Shown here: positions 8,190 through 25,304 of the stretch, one piece after another | Numbering within the stretch: position 1 is the first letter of the stretch | Layout: each line of letters begins with the position of its first letter | Assembly: GCF_002161595.1 (NCBI RefSeq) | Contig: NZ_NFID01000002.1 | Span: 248,001-312,000 of the forward strand | Origin: Gemmiger sp. An50 | Lineage (GTDB): Bacteria; Bacillota; Clostridia; Oscillospirales; Ruminococcaceae | Direction: 5' to 3' | Length of the DNA: 64,000 nucleotides | Program-made: the position numbers and the translations under genes | The notes under the pieces: generated by a model | What the model saw: the letters and a program-made list of their open reading frames with translations, nothing else | The model's database searches: none | What the model was told of the DNA's origin: nothing

Positions 8190-8771
8190 ATGGATTTTGA
8201 AACCTTGAAGCAGGAATGTCTGACCTGCCGCAAATGCGGCCTGTGCGAGACCCGCCACAATGTGGTGTTCGGTATGGGCTGCCCCACCGCCGAAGTCATG
8301 TTCATCGGCGAAGGCCCCGGCCAGAACGAGGACGAGCAGGGCCTGCCCTTTGTGGGCCGCAGCGGCAAGCTGCTGGATCAATATCTGGAAGCGGTGGACC
8401 TCTCCCGGGAGAAAAACGTCTTCATCGCAAACATCGTGAAGTGCCGGCCTCCCCAGAACCGTGACCCTCTGCCGGAAGAGTGGGACGCCTGCCTGCCCTG
8501 GCTGCGGGAGCAGTTCCGGATGATCCGGCCCAAGATCGTGGTGTGTCTGGGACGCATTGCCGCCCAGCGGCTGATCGATCCCAAATTCTCGGTGACCCGC
8601 GACCACGGCCTTTTCTTTGAAAAGAACGGCGTCTGGTTCATGGCCACTCTTCACCCTGCCGCCCTGCTGCGCAATCCCAAACAGAAGCCCATGGCTTTTG
8701 GGGACTTCGTGGCACTGCGGGAAAAAATCAGCCAGGTTTGCGACCACACCTACGAAACCGCTTCTTCTTAA
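8190..8771 (+). CDS. family-4 uracil-DNA glycosylase (4Fe-4S)
   Basis: A 193-residue base-excision repair enzyme that removes uracil from DNA. Four-cysteine iron-sulfur ligands are seen at [10 protein letters not shown] and in the middle of the protein ([17 protein letters not shown]...C). The catalytic loop [20 protein letters not shown] and the C-terminal [10 protein letters not shown] are characteristic of family 4. The start [10 protein letters not shown] at 8190 follows GCGAGGTG; the upstream in-frame ATG at 8136 overlaps the -10 region and is rejected. It is monocistronic, with a terminator at 8796-8833. Confidence 0.93.
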   Translation: MDFETLKQECLTCRKCGLCETRHNVVFGMGCPTAEVMFIGEGPGQNEDEQGLPFVGRSGKLLDQYLEAVDLSREKNVFIANIVKCRPPQNRDPLPEEWDACLPWLREQFRMIRPKIVVCLGRIAAQRLIDPKFSVTRDHGLFFEKNGVWFMATLHPAALLRNPKQKPMAFGDFVALREKISQVCDHTYETASS

Positions 8772-8795
8772 AGTAACACGAACATCTCAAAGCGC

Positions 8796-8833
8796 CTCCC
8801 ATGCTTCAACCGGCACGGGAGTCTTTCTTTTTT
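8796..8833 (+). terminator. terminator of the uracil-DNA glycosylase gene
   Basis: A CTCCCATGC/GCACGGGAG stem with one mismatch, then CTTTCTTTTTT. Confidence 0.7.
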
Positions 8834-8855
8834 CAAAACACAGCACACAGCAGCG

Positions 8856-8890
8856 TAAAAAAGCCCCCCGCTTTAACAGCGGGGGGCTTT
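8856..8890 (-). terminator. intrinsic terminator of the str-tuf operon
   Basis: On the minus strand AAGCCCCCCGC pairs with GCGGGGGGCTT around a short loop, followed by a run of T. It is 28 bp after the tuf stop. Confidence 0.9.
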
Positions 8891-8918
8891 GAAGCTCACA
8901 AAATCAGAGAATCAAAGA

Positions 8919-10121
8919 TTACTCGTAGATCTTGGAAACAACGCCGGAACCAACGGTACGGCCACCCTCACGGATAGCGAAACGCAGGCCTTCGTCCATG
9001 GCGATGGGGGTGATCAGCTCAACGTTCATATCAACGTTGTCGCCGGGCATGCACATCTCGGTGCCTTCGGGCAGAGTGATAACGCCGGTAACGTCGGTGG
9101 TACGGAAGTAGAACTGAGGACGGTAGTTGTTGAAGAAGGGGGTGTGACGGCCGCCTTCATCCTTCTTCAGGATGTAAACGTGACCCTGGAACTTGGTGTG
9201 AGGATGAATGCTGCCGGGCTTAGCCAGAACCTGGCCACGCTCGATGTCGGAGCGCTGAACGCCACGCAGCAGAGCACCAACGTTGTCGCCAGCCTCGGCG
9301 AAGTCCAGCAGCTTGCGGAACATCTCCAGACCGGTAACGGTGGTCTTGCTCTTCTCGTCCTTCAGGCCAACGATCTCAACTTCCTCGCCAACCTTGATCT
9401 GGCCCTGCTCAACACGACCGGTAGCCACGGTGCCGCGGCCGGTGATGGTGAACACGTCCTCAACAGGCATCAGGAAGGGCTTGTCAGCCATACGATCGGG
9501 AGTGGGGATGTAGCTGTCAACAGCGTCCATCAGGTCCAGAATGCACTTGTACTCAGGAGCGTTGATGTCGGTGCTGGTGCTCTCCAGAACGGCCAGAGCG
9601 GAACCCTTGATGATGGGGGTGTCGTCGCCGGGGAAGTCGTACTCGCTCAGCAGATCGCGGATCTCCATCTCAACCAGATCCAGCAGCTCGGGATCGTCCA
9701 CCTGGTCAACCTTGTTCATGAAAACAACGATGTAGGGAACGCCAACCTGACGGGACAGCAGGATGTGCTCGCGGGTCTGAGGCATGGGGCCGTCAGCGGA
9801 AGAAACCACCAGGATAGCGCCGTCCATCTGGGCAGCACCGGTGATCATGTTCTTAACGTAGTCGGCGTGGCCCGGGCAGTCCACGTGAGCGTAGTGACGG
9901 TTGTCGGTCTCGTACTCAACGTGAGAGGTGTTGATGGTGATACCACGCTCGCGCTCCTCGGGAGCCTTATCGATGTTGGCGTAATCGGTGAACTCGGCGT
10001 CGCCCTTCATCGCCAGAACCTTGGTGATAGCGGCGGTCAGAGTGGTCTTGCCGTGGTCAACGTGACCGATGGTGCCAATGTTAATATGAGGCTTGCTGCG
10101 CTCAAACTTAGCTTTTGCCAT
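8919..10121 (-). CDS. tuf: elongation factor Tu
   Basis: A 400-residue GTPase that delivers aminoacyl-tRNA to the ribosome. G1 is GHVDHGKT (residues about 19-26), the switch I region has RGITIN, G3 is DCPGH and G4 is NKVD. Domains II and III follow at normal length. It is the last gene of the rpsL-rpsG-fusA-tuf operon and also has its own promoter in the fusA-tuf spacer. The strong AAAGGAGG ribosome site fits a highly expressed gene. Confidence 0.98.
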   Translation of the reverse strand: MAKAKFERSKPHINIGTIGHVDHGKTTLTAAITKVLAMKGDAEFTDYANIDKAPEERERGITINTSHVEYETDNRHYAHVDCPGHADYVKNMITGAAQMDGAILVVSSADGPMPQTREHILLSRQVGVPYIVVFMNKVDQVDDPELLDLVEMEIRDLLSEYDFPGDDTPIIKGSALAVLESTSTDINAPEYKCILDLMDAVDSYIPTPDRMADKPFLMPVEDVFTITGRGTVATGRVEQGQIKVGEEVEIVGLKDEKSKTTVTGLEMFRKLLDFAEAGDNVGALLRGVQRSDIERGQVLAKPGSIHPHTKFQGHVYILKKDEGGRHTPFFNNYRPQFYFRTTDVTGVITLPEGTEMCMPGDNVDMNVELITPIAMDEGLRFAIREGGRTVGSGVVSKIYE

Positions 10122-10162
10122 TTTAATTGTCCTCCTTTTTTTAAACCATAGAGCCTAAGGTT

Positions 10163-10191
10163 ATAATACTAAAACCAACGTCAAAAATCAA
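10163..10191 (-). promoter_or_regulatory. secondary promoter for tuf
   Basis: Minus-strand TTGATT (10191-10186), a 17-bp spacer and TATTAT (10168-10163), between fusA and tuf. Confidence 0.65.
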
Positions 10192-10203
10192 GAGATTTTT
10201 GAT

Positions 10204-10237
10204 GATTTGCCGCATGGATCAGCCCATGCGGCAAATC
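10204..10237 (-). terminator. 13-bp hairpin between fusA and tuf
   Basis: GATTTGCCGCATG and CATGCGGCAAATC (10204-10216, 10225-10237) form a perfect stem with an 8-nt loop. No U-tract follows on the minus strand, so it may act as a processing or partial termination point ahead of the tuf promoter. Confidence 0.6.
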
Positions 10238-10248
10238 TTTGGTCTTAT

Positions 10249-12369
10249 TTACTCCTTGTTGCGGCCAGCCATGATGCTCTCGGCAATATTCTTGGGTACC
10301 TCAGCGTAGTGGCTGGGCTCCATGGAATACTGACCGCGGCCCTGGGTCTTGGAACGCAGGTCGGTGGAGTAACCGAACATGTTGGACAGGGGAACGAAGG
10401 CGTTGATCTGCTGAGAACCAGACAGAGCCTCCATGCCCTGGATCTGACCGCGACGGGAGTTCAGATCACCGATAACGTCGCCCATGTACTCGTCGGGAAC
10501 GATAACAGCAACCTTCATGATGGGCTCCATGATAGCGGGGTCTGCCTTAGCCATAGCGTCCTTGAACGCCATAGAACCGGCAATCTTAAAGGCCATCTCA
10601 GAGGAGTCGACCTCATGGTAAGAACCGCCCTTCAGGGTGACCTTCACGTCCTCCACCGGATAACCGGCCAGGATACCGGCCTTCATAGCGCCCTGGATAC
10701 CCTGATCGATCGCGGGGATGAACTCCTTGGGAACATCACCGCCAACAACGGCGTTGATGAACTCGTAGCCCTTGCCAGCCTCGTTGGGCTCGATGTCGAT
10801 GATACAATGACCGTACTGGCCCTTACCACCGGACTGACGGGCGTACTTGGTGTTGGAGCTGGCCGCACGGCGGATGCACTCGCGGTAAGCAACCTGGGGA
10901 GCACCCACGTTGGCTTCTACCTTGAACTCACGCAGCAGACGGTCAACGATGATCTCCAGATGCAGCTCGCCCATGCCAGCGATGATGGTCTGGCCGGTCT
11001 CCTCGTCGGTCCAGGTACGGAAGGTGGGGTCCTCTTCAGCCAGCTTGTTCAGCGCAATGCCCATCTTCTCCTGACCAGCCTTGGTCTTGGGCTCGATGGC
11101 AACGCGGATAACGGGCTCGGGGAACTCCATGCTCTCCAGGATGACGGGATGCTTGGGATCGCACAGGGTGTCACCAGTGGTGGTGTTCTTCAGGCCAACA
11201 GCGGCGGCGATATCACCGGCGTAGCAGACCTCGATGTCCTGACGATGGTTCGCATGCATCTGCAGGATGCGGCCCATACGCTCGTTGCTGTCCTTTACGG
11301 AGTTGTAAACGGTGGTGCCGGCTTCCACGATACCGGAGTATACACGGAAGAAGCACAGCTTACCAACGAACGGGTCGGTCGCGATCTTGAATGCCAGAGC
11401 GGCAAAGGGAGCGTTGTCGTCGGAAGGACGGCTGGTCTCCTCGCCGGTCTCGGGATCAACGCCCTTGATATCCTCGATATCGGTGGGCGCGGGCATGTAA
11501 TCCACGATAGCGTCCAGCAGCTTCTGAACGCCCTTGTTGCGGTAGGAAGTACCGCAGGTAACGGGAACCACGGTGTTAGCAATGGTTTCCTTACGCAGAG
11601 CCTTCTTGATCTCTTCCTTGGTCAGCTCCTCGCCGTCCAGGTACTTCATCATCAGCTCTTCGTCGCCTTCGGCAATCGCCTCCAGCATCTCGGCACGATA
11701 CTGCTCGGCCAGCTCACGCATATCCTCGGGGATGGGCTCCACGCGGATATCCTTACCCATATCGTCGTAGTAGACGTCCGCCTGCATATCGATCAGATCG
11801 ATGATGCCCTTGAACTCGTCTTCCTTGCCGATGGGCAGCTGGATGGGCACAGCGTTGCACTTCAGACGCTCGCGCATCATCTTCACAACGCGGTAGAAGT
11901 CCGCGCCCATGATATCCATCTTGTTCACGTAAGCCATGCGGGGTACGTGATACTTGTCGGCCTGGCGCCAAACAGTCTCGGACTGGGGCTCAACGCCGCC
12001 CTTGGCGCACAGAACGGTAACAGAACCGTCCAGAACACGCAGAGAACGTTCTACCTCAACGGTGAAGTCCACGTGGCCGGGGGTGTCGATGATGTTGATC
12101 CGATGCCGGTTCTTCTTGGCCTTGGCGGGATCGCCCAGCAGCTCCGTGTGGCTCCAGTAGCAAGTGGTCGCAGCAGAGGTGATGGTAATACCACGCTCCT
12201 GCTCCTGCGCCATCCAGTCCATGGTAGCCGCGCCATCGTGCGTTTCACCGATCTTGTGGTTAACACCAGTGTAATACAGGATACGCTCGGTGGTGGTGGT
12301 CTTGCCGGCGTCGATGTGCGCCATAATGCCGATGTTTCTGGTCATTTCCAGAGAAACGTCTCTTGGCAT
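10249..12369 (-). CDS. fusA: elongation factor G
   Basis: A 706-residue translocation GTPase. It starts [33 protein letters not shown], giving G1 AHIDAGKT at residues about 17-24; DTPGHVDF and NKMD follow. The five-domain length and the C-terminal [18 protein letters not shown] are typical of canonical bacterial EF-G (not the EF-G2 paralogue). It lies 27 bp after rpsG in the str operon. Confidence 0.98.
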   Translation of the reverse strand: MPRDVSLEMTRNIGIMAHIDAGKTTTTERILYYTGVNHKIGETHDGAATMDWMAQEQERGITITSAATTCYWSHTELLGDPAKAKKNRHRINIIDTPGHVDFTVEVERSLRVLDGSVTVLCAKGGVEPQSETVWRQADKYHVPRMAYVNKMDIMGADFYRVVKMMRERLKCNAVPIQLPIGKEDEFKGIIDLIDMQADVYYDDMGKDIRVEPIPEDMRELAEQYRAEMLEAIAEGDEELMMKYLDGEELTKEEIKKALRKETIANTVVPVTCGTSYRNKGVQKLLDAIVDYMPAPTDIEDIKGVDPETGEETSRPSDDNAPFAALAFKIATDPFVGKLCFFRVYSGIVEAGTTVYNSVKDSNERMGRILQMHANHRQDIEVCYAGDIAAAVGLKNTTTGDTLCDPKHPVILESMEFPEPVIRVAIEPKTKAGQEKMGIALNKLAEEDPTFRTWTDEETGQTIIAGMGELHLEIIVDRLLREFKVEANVGAPQVAYRECIRRAASSNTKYARQSGGKGQYGHCIIDIEPNEAGKGYEFINAVVGGDVPKEFIPAIDQGIQGAMKAGILAGYPVEDVKVTLKGGSYHEVDSSEMAFKIAGSMAFKDAMAKADPAIMEPIMKVAVIVPDEYMGDVIGDLNSRRGQIQGMEALSGSQQINAFVPLSNMFGYSTDLRSKTQGRGQYSMEPSHYAEVPKNIAESIMAGRNKE

Positions 12370-12396
12370 ATTAACCTCCTATATATACAGGGCGGA

Positions 12397-12867
12397 TCAA
12401 TAACGGTAATGGGCGAAAGCCTTGTTGGCCTCGGCCATCTTGTGAGTGTCTTCACGCTTCTTCACGGCGTTACCGGTGTTGTTCACGGCATCCATGATCT
12501 CGTTGGCCAGACGCTCGCGCATGGTGCGCTCGCTGCGGGCGCGAGAGTAAGCGGTGAGCCAGCGCAGACCCAGGGTCTCGCGGCGCTCGGCACGAACCTC
12601 AACAGGTACCTGGTAGGTGGAACCACCAACGCGGCGGGCCTTAACTTCCAGGCTGGGCATGATGTTCTCCAGAGCTTTTTCGAACATCTCCAGGGGATCG
12701 TTACCGGACTTCTCCTTTACGATCTCGAAAGCATCGTAAACGATTTTTTGAGCGACGCCCTTCTTGCCGTCCAGCATGATGCTGTTGATCAAGCGGGTCA
12801 CCATCTTGGAATTGTACAGCGGGTCAGCCAGAACGTCCCGCTTAGCAATGTTACCTCTTCTAGGCAT
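12397..12867 (-). CDS. rpsG: 30S ribosomal protein S7
   Basis: A 156-residue small-subunit protein that nucleates 16S rRNA head assembly. It begins [28 protein letters not shown] and ends in [15 protein letters not shown]. The ATG at 12867 is used, with AAGGAGGG 7 bp upstream, giving the usual family length; an ATG at 12885 would add an atypical MKEGRK leader that is actually the ribosome site. It lies in the str operon between rpsL and fusA. A 115-bp spacer before it contains small inverted repeats that could serve S7 feedback, as known in E. coli. Confidence 0.97.
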   Translation of the reverse strand: MPRRGNIAKRDVLADPLYNSKMVTRLINSIMLDGKKGVAQKIVYDAFEIVKEKSGNDPLEMFEKALENIMPSLEVKARRVGGSTYQVPVEVRAERRETLGLRWLTAYSRARSERTMRERLANEIMDAVNNTGNAVKKREDTHKMAEANKAFAHYRY

Positions 12868-12982
12868 CTTTCTTCCCTCCTTCACAGAATGATATCATCG
12901 GTACTCGAAAGCAATAAACTCCCGTTGTGCCATACAAAGAGGTCTTATATAAAGACGCCTTTGATGGCGGGGTAAACGTTAA

Positions 12983-13408
12983 TTACTTCTTAGCACCGGC
13001 CTTGGGGCGCTTCGCGCCGTACTTGGAGCGGGCCTGGTTACGGTTGGCCACACCCTGGGTATCCAGAGTACCACGGATGATGTGGTAACGAACACCGGGC
13101 AGGTCCTTAACACGGCCGCCACGAATCAGTACTACGCTGTGCTCCTGCAGGTTGTGGCCGATGCCAGGAATGTAAGAGGTTACCTCAATACCATTCGTGA
13201 GCTTTACACGGGCTACCTTACGCAGAGCAGAGTTGGGCTTCTTGGGGGTCATGGTACGAACAGCGGTGCATACACCACGCTTCTGGGGGCTGTTAGCGTC
13301 GCTGTAGGACTTGTCCAGAGAGTTGTAGCTCTTCTGCAGAGCAGGAGCGGTAGACTTGCGGACAGACACCTCACGGCCTTTGCGTACAAGCTGGTTAAAA
13401 GTAGGCAT
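12983..13408 (-). CDS. rpsL: 30S ribosomal protein S12
   Basis: A 141-residue decoding-centre protein. It carries the Firmicutes-type insertion (around [15 protein letters not shown], residues 28-42), [11 protein letters not shown] and the [29 protein letters not shown] loop. The lysines that are mutated in streptomycin-resistant strains (in TPKKPN and RVKDLP) are wild type. First gene of the str operon, behind its own strong promoter and a leader of about 85 nt. Confidence 0.97.
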   Translation of the reverse strand: MPTFNQLVRKGREVSVRKSTAPALQKSYNSLDKSYSDANSPQKRGVCTAVRTMTPKKPNSALRKVARVKLTNGIEVTSYIPGIGHNLQEHSVVLIRGGRVKDLPGVRYHIIRGTLDTQGVANRNQARSKYGAKRPKAGAKK

Positions 13409-13501
13409 TTTGTTCTCCTTTCTTCAAATTATTTATGTTAAAGCGGCAAGCCGCCATAACATCAAACAGGCATAGTTGCGCCTTAGCCGCGCAACAGTTT
13501 T

Positions 13502-13530
13502 ATTTTACACACAAGCTTTGTGTATGTCAA
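13502..13530 (-). promoter_or_regulatory. main promoter of rpsL-rpsG-fusA-tuf
   Basis: Minus-strand TTGACA (13530-13525), a 17-bp spacer and TAAAAT (13507-13502). The spacer holds an ACACAA/TTGTGT dyad. The leader downstream contains a GTTGCGC/GCGCAAC hairpin. Confidence 0.85.
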
Positions 13531-13638
13531 CAGTATTTTCGAAAAAAACTTGGTTGATTCACTGAAATTTTATTTTGTACGCCTGTAAAGGTCAATTCCC
13601 TGCCCCTTACCGCTTCAAAACAGCGGTTTTCGCAAAAG

Positions 13639-13666
13639 AAGTGCCGCCCCGAAACGGGGCGGCACT
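13639..13666 (-). terminator. terminator after rpoC
   Basis: AAGTGCCGCCCCG/CGGGGCGGCACTT is a perfect 12-13-bp stem with a tiny loop; TTCTTTT follows on the minus strand. It separates rpoBC from the str operon. Confidence 0.8.
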
Positions 13667-13699
13667 TGCAAAAACAAAGCGGATGCCGAAAGAAAACGC

Positions 13700-17302
<3,603 letters not shown>

Positions 17303-17393
17303 TAAACGAACCCTTCCTTTTCTTATGTTTCGATGAATGAGGGCTTGGGAGCGCGGCGCATCTTACGCGCGCCGCACTCCACTCTCGGCTTGA

Positions 17394-21209
<3,816 letters not shown>

Positions 21210-21358
21210 AAAAAGCTTCCACTCCTATCCTGTTTCTACTTACATGATTGAGCACGCCCCGCCGGGGCAGCCATGCGGCTCGCAGAATTTTGTGTAACTT
21301 TCACAAACTTTTGCAAGTTTTTTGTACATGCTGCCTTTTTTAGGGCGTGTTGATCCAA

Positions 21359-21374
21359 TTATGGTATACCATAA
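21359..21374. promoter_or_regulatory. 16-bp perfect palindrome at the rpoBC start site
   Basis: TTATGGTATACCATAA is fully self-complementary and begins 2 bp downstream of the rpoB -10 hexamer, covering the predicted +1. It could be an operator or an RNA hairpin. Confidence 0.55.
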
Positions 21375-21375
21375 C

Positions 21376-21404
21376 AGTATAATGGCCAAAAAGCCCGGTG
21401 TCAA
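21376..21404 (-). promoter_or_regulatory. promoter of rpoBC
   Basis: Minus-strand TTGACA (21404-21399), a 17-bp spacer and TATACT (21381-21376). The leader to rpoB is about 165 nt. Confidence 0.85.
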
Positions 21405-21425
21405 GCCATTTTTTCGCTTTTTTCA

Positions 21426-21464
21426 AAAACACCGGCCCGAGCGCGATACGCCCGGGCCGGTGTT
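21426..21464 (-). terminator. terminator of the Rrf2 gene
   Basis: AACACCGGCCCG/CGGGCCGGTGTT stem just past the stop codon, followed by TTTTTGAAAA on the minus strand. Confidence 0.8.
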
Positions 21465-21480
21465 ATGTTTTTGATGATTC

Positions 21481-21897
21481 TCAGCGGCACTGCTCCTCGC
21501 TGGCCACGATCTGGGCGAAGTCCACCGCCCCCAGCTCCCGGTTCACCTGCTCGCTGATGCGCCGGAAGACCTGCTGGAAGGCGCAGATGCCGGAAGCGCC
21601 CCGGTTGCACTCGCCGCATTCCTCCAGGCAGCGGGAAAGCTGATAGGGCCCCTCCACCGCGCGGATCACATCCAGCATGGTGATCTCACTGGCAGGCCGT
21701 GCCAGCTCATAACCGCCCCGGTTGCCCTTGAAGCTGGCCACCAGACCGCTGGCCACCAGCTTGCCCAGAATCTTCAGCGAAAAGCGCAGCGAAACGCTCA
21801 TCTCCTGGCTGATGGAACGGGCGTCCATCCGCTTTTGATTTTTTGCCAGACAGTAGATGATACGGATGGCGTAATCCGATTCCTGCGTGATGTGCAT
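21481..21897 (-). CDS. Rrf2-family transcriptional regulator with Cys cluster
   Basis: A 138-residue winged-helix repressor. The N-terminus MHITQESDYAIRIIYCLAK and helix-turn-helix region (ARSISQEMSVSLRFSLKIL, about 26-46) with the wing GNRGGYELARP are typical of Rrf2. Cysteines at CLEECGECNRGASGIC (about 91-106) could bind an Fe-S cluster, as in IscR/RirA/NsrR. No target operon is adjacent: the cysteine desulfurase genes usually paired with IscR are not here. Its own promoter overlaps a perfect inverted repeat, suggesting autoregulation. IscR-like identity is possible but unproven. Confidence 0.9.
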   Translation of the reverse strand: MHITQESDYAIRIIYCLAKNQKRMDARSISQEMSVSLRFSLKILGKLVASGLVASFKGNRGGYELARPASEITMLDVIRAVEGPYQLSRCLEECGECNRGASGICAFQQVFRRISEQVNRELGAVDFAQIVASEEQCR

Positions 21898-21954
21898 AAC
21901 GCCTTCTCCTTTCCCGCGGGTTTCGGGCCCGCTGCGCGGGGTGCGCCCCGCAAT

Positions 21955-21977
21955 AACTATACTTTAATGATATAGTT
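21955..21977. promoter_or_regulatory. candidate Rrf2 operator
   Basis: AACTATA (21955-21961) and TATAGTT (21971-21977) form a perfect inverted repeat with a 9-bp spacer, starting 1 bp downstream of the -10 of the Rrf2 promoter and covering the predicted start site. Confidence 0.7.
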
Positions 21978-21978
21978 A

Positions 21979-22007
21979 AATATATCAGGTTTGGGTGGAT
22001 TTGTCAA
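21979..22007 (-). promoter_or_regulatory. promoter of the Rrf2 gene
   Basis: Minus-strand TTGACA (22007-22002), a 17-bp spacer and TATATT (21984-21979). Confidence 0.85.
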
Positions 22008-22023
22008 ACCTGCCCGCATGCAG

Positions 22024-22063
22024 AACGCCCGGGCAGCTCCTTTATAGGAACTGCCCGGGCGTT
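22024..22063 (-). terminator. hairpin after the DUF2798-like gene
   Basis: AACGCCCGGGCAG (22024-22036) pairs perfectly with CTGCCCGGGCGTT (22051-22063), with inner TCC/GGA. There is no U-tract on the minus strand, so it is a strong hairpin but a non-classical terminator. Confidence 0.6.
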
Positions 22064-22072
22064 CGTCTTTGA

Positions 22073-22558
22073 TTATGCGTTGGCTGCCGCAGCCTTCTCG
22101 CCCCGTCGGAACAGCACCCGGAACACCAGGCGCACCAGCGGACCGGCGAAGAACACCTGCCAGCACAGAGCCATGGGGAAGTTCATCACCGCAGTCTGCA
22201 GCCAGACAGCCACGATCTGGCTGCCGGGATTCTTGAACAGGATGGTGGCCACCAGGCTCATCATGGGGCACATCAGGCAGACGATCATGCAGGAGATGGC
22301 CAGGATCACAAAGGCGGGCTTATCCACGCCGGGCGTGACCAGGCGGAAGGCCAGCTTCTGGGACAGGCGTTCCACCACGAAGAACTCCAGAAGAAAGGCC
22401 ACCGGCCACATAATGACCATCTCACCAAAGGCCATGGCAAAGACCTGATTGCTCATGCCGCCCACATTCAAAGCGATGTTGTAGCAGATCATGGCATAGA
22501 CCATCACAAAGGCCATCAGCAGGGTGAATACGACATTTTCCAGTTTGGTTTTCGGCAT
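22073..22558 (-). CDS. DUF2798-like small membrane protein
   Basis: A 161-residue integral membrane protein with about four hydrophobic segments: residues 9-30 (VVFTLLMAFVMVYAMICYNIA), 45-60, 85-110 (FVILAISCMIVCLMCPMMSLV) and 120-145. It resembles the DUF2798 family, two copies of a two-helix unit of unknown function. The start at 22558 follows GGAGGAG; the ATG at 22606 lacks a good site. A 5' leader of about 150 nt separates it from a predicted promoter, and it is divergent from the nucleoside phosphorylase gene. No substrate can be inferred. Confidence 0.8.
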   Translation of the reverse strand: MPKTKLENVVFTLLMAFVMVYAMICYNIALNVGGMSNQVFAMAFGEMVIMWPVAFLLEFFVVERLSQKLAFRLVTPGVDKPAFVILAISCMIVCLMCPMMSLVATILFKNPGSQIVAVWLQTAVMNFPMALCWQVFFAGPLVRLVFRVLFRRGEKAAAANA

Positions 22559-22690
22559 AACGAATACTCCTCCACATTGTTTTCTCGGATGTTTGTGTGT
22601 CCGCAACGCTGTGTTGTTCGTTTGCCGCGCGGCCCCACGAAAAGCATGGCCGCTCCGGTGTCGTTTCCAATAAAACCAAACGTTTTGCGT

Positions 22691-22710
22691 GCTGCCCGTT
22701 TTTGGGCAGC
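22691..22710. repeat. hairpin in the leader of the DUF2798-like gene
   Basis: GCTGCCC and GGGCAGC form a perfect 7-bp inverted repeat around GTTTTT, just downstream of the predicted minus-strand promoter. Confidence 0.5.
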
Positions 22711-22717
22711 GTCGACT

Positions 22718-22746
22718 ATGGTATCACATTTTTCGTCTCGGCGCAA
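22718..22746 (-). promoter_or_regulatory. possible promoter of the DUF2798-like gene
   Basis: Minus-strand TTGCGC (22746-22741), a 17-bp spacer and TACCAT (22723-22718); both hexamers are imperfect. Confidence 0.45.
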
Positions 22747-22754
22747 GCTTTTTC

Positions 22755-22783
22755 TGGACAGTGCCCTCCCCGCCTTCTATAAT
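22755..22783 (+). promoter_or_regulatory. promoter of the nucleoside phosphorylase gene
   Basis: TGGACA (22755-22760), a 17-bp spacer and a perfect TATAAT (22778-22783). Confidence 0.8.
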
Positions 22784-22822
22784 AGAGGAATACCACAGCA
22801 AAACGAAACGGAGGCGACTGCC

Positions 22823-23587
22823 ATGAACCACTCCCCTTTCCCCATTCTGGAGTTTGACCCGGACCGCCGGGCCAAGCTCTGCCCCGAGCGCCCGGATGCT
22901 CCCCTGCTGCCAGAGCGCTGTGTGATCACCTTCTTCCGGGAGGCGCTGGAGGAGCTGGTCCGGGAGCAGAGTCTCAAACCCATTGCCCACCTTCATTCCG
23001 AGATCGTGGACCTGCCCATCTACCGGCTGGAGCGGGATGTCAAGCCGGTGTGCGTCGCGCTTCCCTTTGCCACCTCGCCCGGCGCGGTCTGCACCTTGGA
23101 GGAGCTGCACGCCCTGGGCGCGGAAAAATTCGTGGTCTGCGGCGGCGCGGGCTGCCTGACTCCGGGCCTGGAGCTGGGGCGGATCATCCTGCCGGTGAGT
23201 GCCGTGCGGGATGAAGGGGCGTCCTATCACTACCTGGAGCCCGGCCGTGAGGTGGCCTGCCCGGCCGAGGGCCTTGCCTCCGCCCGCCGGGGACTTGCCG
23301 CGCTGGGGATTCCGGTGCTGGAGGGAAAAACCTGGACCACCGACGCCCTTTACCGGGAAACCGAGGAGAAAATTGCCCGCCGGGCTGCCGAGGGCTGCCT
23401 GACAGTGGAGATGGAATGCGCGGGCTTTTTTGCGGCGGCACAGTTTCATGGCCTGCCGCTGGCTCAGCTGCTCTATGCAGGCGACGATCTGAGCGCTGAC
23501 ACCTGGGACAGCCGGGGCTGGGACCGGCAGCACACCGTACGCCGCAACCTGCTGGAAACCGCACTCGATCTGGTCACCTATTTTTAA
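22823..23587 (+). CDS. nucleoside phosphorylase (PNP/UDP family)
   Basis: A 254-residue member of the PNP_UDP_1 fold, which splits nucleosides with phosphate. Motifs are VVCGGAGCLTPGLELG (phosphate/ribose region, about 105-120), the nucleoside-binding TVEMECAGFFAAAQFHGLPLAQLLYAGDD (about 195-223) with the conserved MEC glutamate, and a C-terminal helix. The start at 22823 follows GGAGG 8 bp upstream. The family does not tell whether uridine, a purine nucleoside or another compound is the substrate. The MEC and GDD segments resemble uridine-phosphorylase-like Clostridial enzymes. It is monocistronic. Confidence 0.86.
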   Translation: MNHSPFPILEFDPDRRAKLCPERPDAPLLPERCVITFFREALEELVREQSLKPIAHLHSEIVDLPIYRLERDVKPVCVALPFATSPGAVCTLEELHALGAEKFVVCGGAGCLTPGLELGRIILPVSAVRDEGASYHYLEPGREVACPAEGLASARRGLAALGIPVLEGKTWTTDALYRETEEKIARRAAEGCLTVEMECAGFFAAAQFHGLPLAQLLYAGDDLSADTWDSRGWDRQHTVRRNLLETALDLVTYF

Positions 23588-23594
23588 ATCACAC

Positions 23595-23630
23595 AAAAAA
23601 GCCGTCTGGAATACTCCCAGACGGCTTTTT
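23595..23630. terminator. bidirectional terminator
   Basis: GCCGTCTGG (23601-23609) pairs with CCAGACGGC (23617-23625), flanked by A6 and T5, so it can stop both the phosphorylase transcript and the rpoD-operon transcript. Confidence 0.9.
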
Positions 23631-23640
23631 CTATGTTCAC

Positions 23641-23937
23641 TTATTTCTTCTGCCCCTTGAAGATCTCGATCTCGGTGGCGGGCAGCTCGTGGCGGAATTC
23701 CCGCTCGGTGCGCTTCAGGTTGCCGCAGATGCAGGTCTCCTCACCCTTGCCGTCCAGCGGCATGTAGTAGCCGCAGGTGGTGCAGCGGGCATACAGGCCG
23801 GGCTTGCGCTTGAATTCCTTGGATAAAAAGCCGGTGGCCTTGGGACCGTGGCCCACATAGGTAAAATTCATCTTCGCTTTCAGCTCTTCCTGCTGTTTGC
23901 GGATCTGCTCCTCATTCACATTCCAGTTCGCCAGCAT
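23641..23937 (-). CDS. small zinc-ribbon protein of unknown function
   Basis: A 98-residue basic protein with a likely zinc ribbon: CTTCGYYMPLDGKGEETCIC around residues 52-71 supplies four cysteines. The N-terminal part is a charged helix (MLANWNVNEEQIRKQQEELKAKM). It is the last gene of the dgt-dnaG-rpoD operon, 49 bp after rpoD, with AAAAGGAGAA upstream. I do not recognise a named family. Its position suggests co-expression with the sigma factor and primase, but no function follows from that. Confidence 0.8.
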   Translation of the reverse strand: MLANWNVNEEQIRKQQEELKAKMNFTYVGHGPKATGFLSKEFKRKPGLYARCTTCGYYMPLDGKGEETCICGNLKRTEREFRHELPATEIEIFKGQKK

Positions 23938-23986
23938 ATACGGTTCTCCTTTTCTCTTTTACTGCCTGTTTGCTGCCGTTCGGCGA

Positions 23987-25234
<1,248 letters not shown>

Positions 25235-25304
25235 AGCTTTTACTTCCTCCTGGTTTGGATACATTTGGACTTTTGACCTGTGTAATATGTAATTCTGCCG
25301 AGGT

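Noticed and set aside
10207-12975. A 922-codon plus-strand frame across fusA and rpsG
   Set aside because: It is the antisense shadow of EF-G and S7; it lacks a ribosome site and crosses gene boundaries and hairpins.
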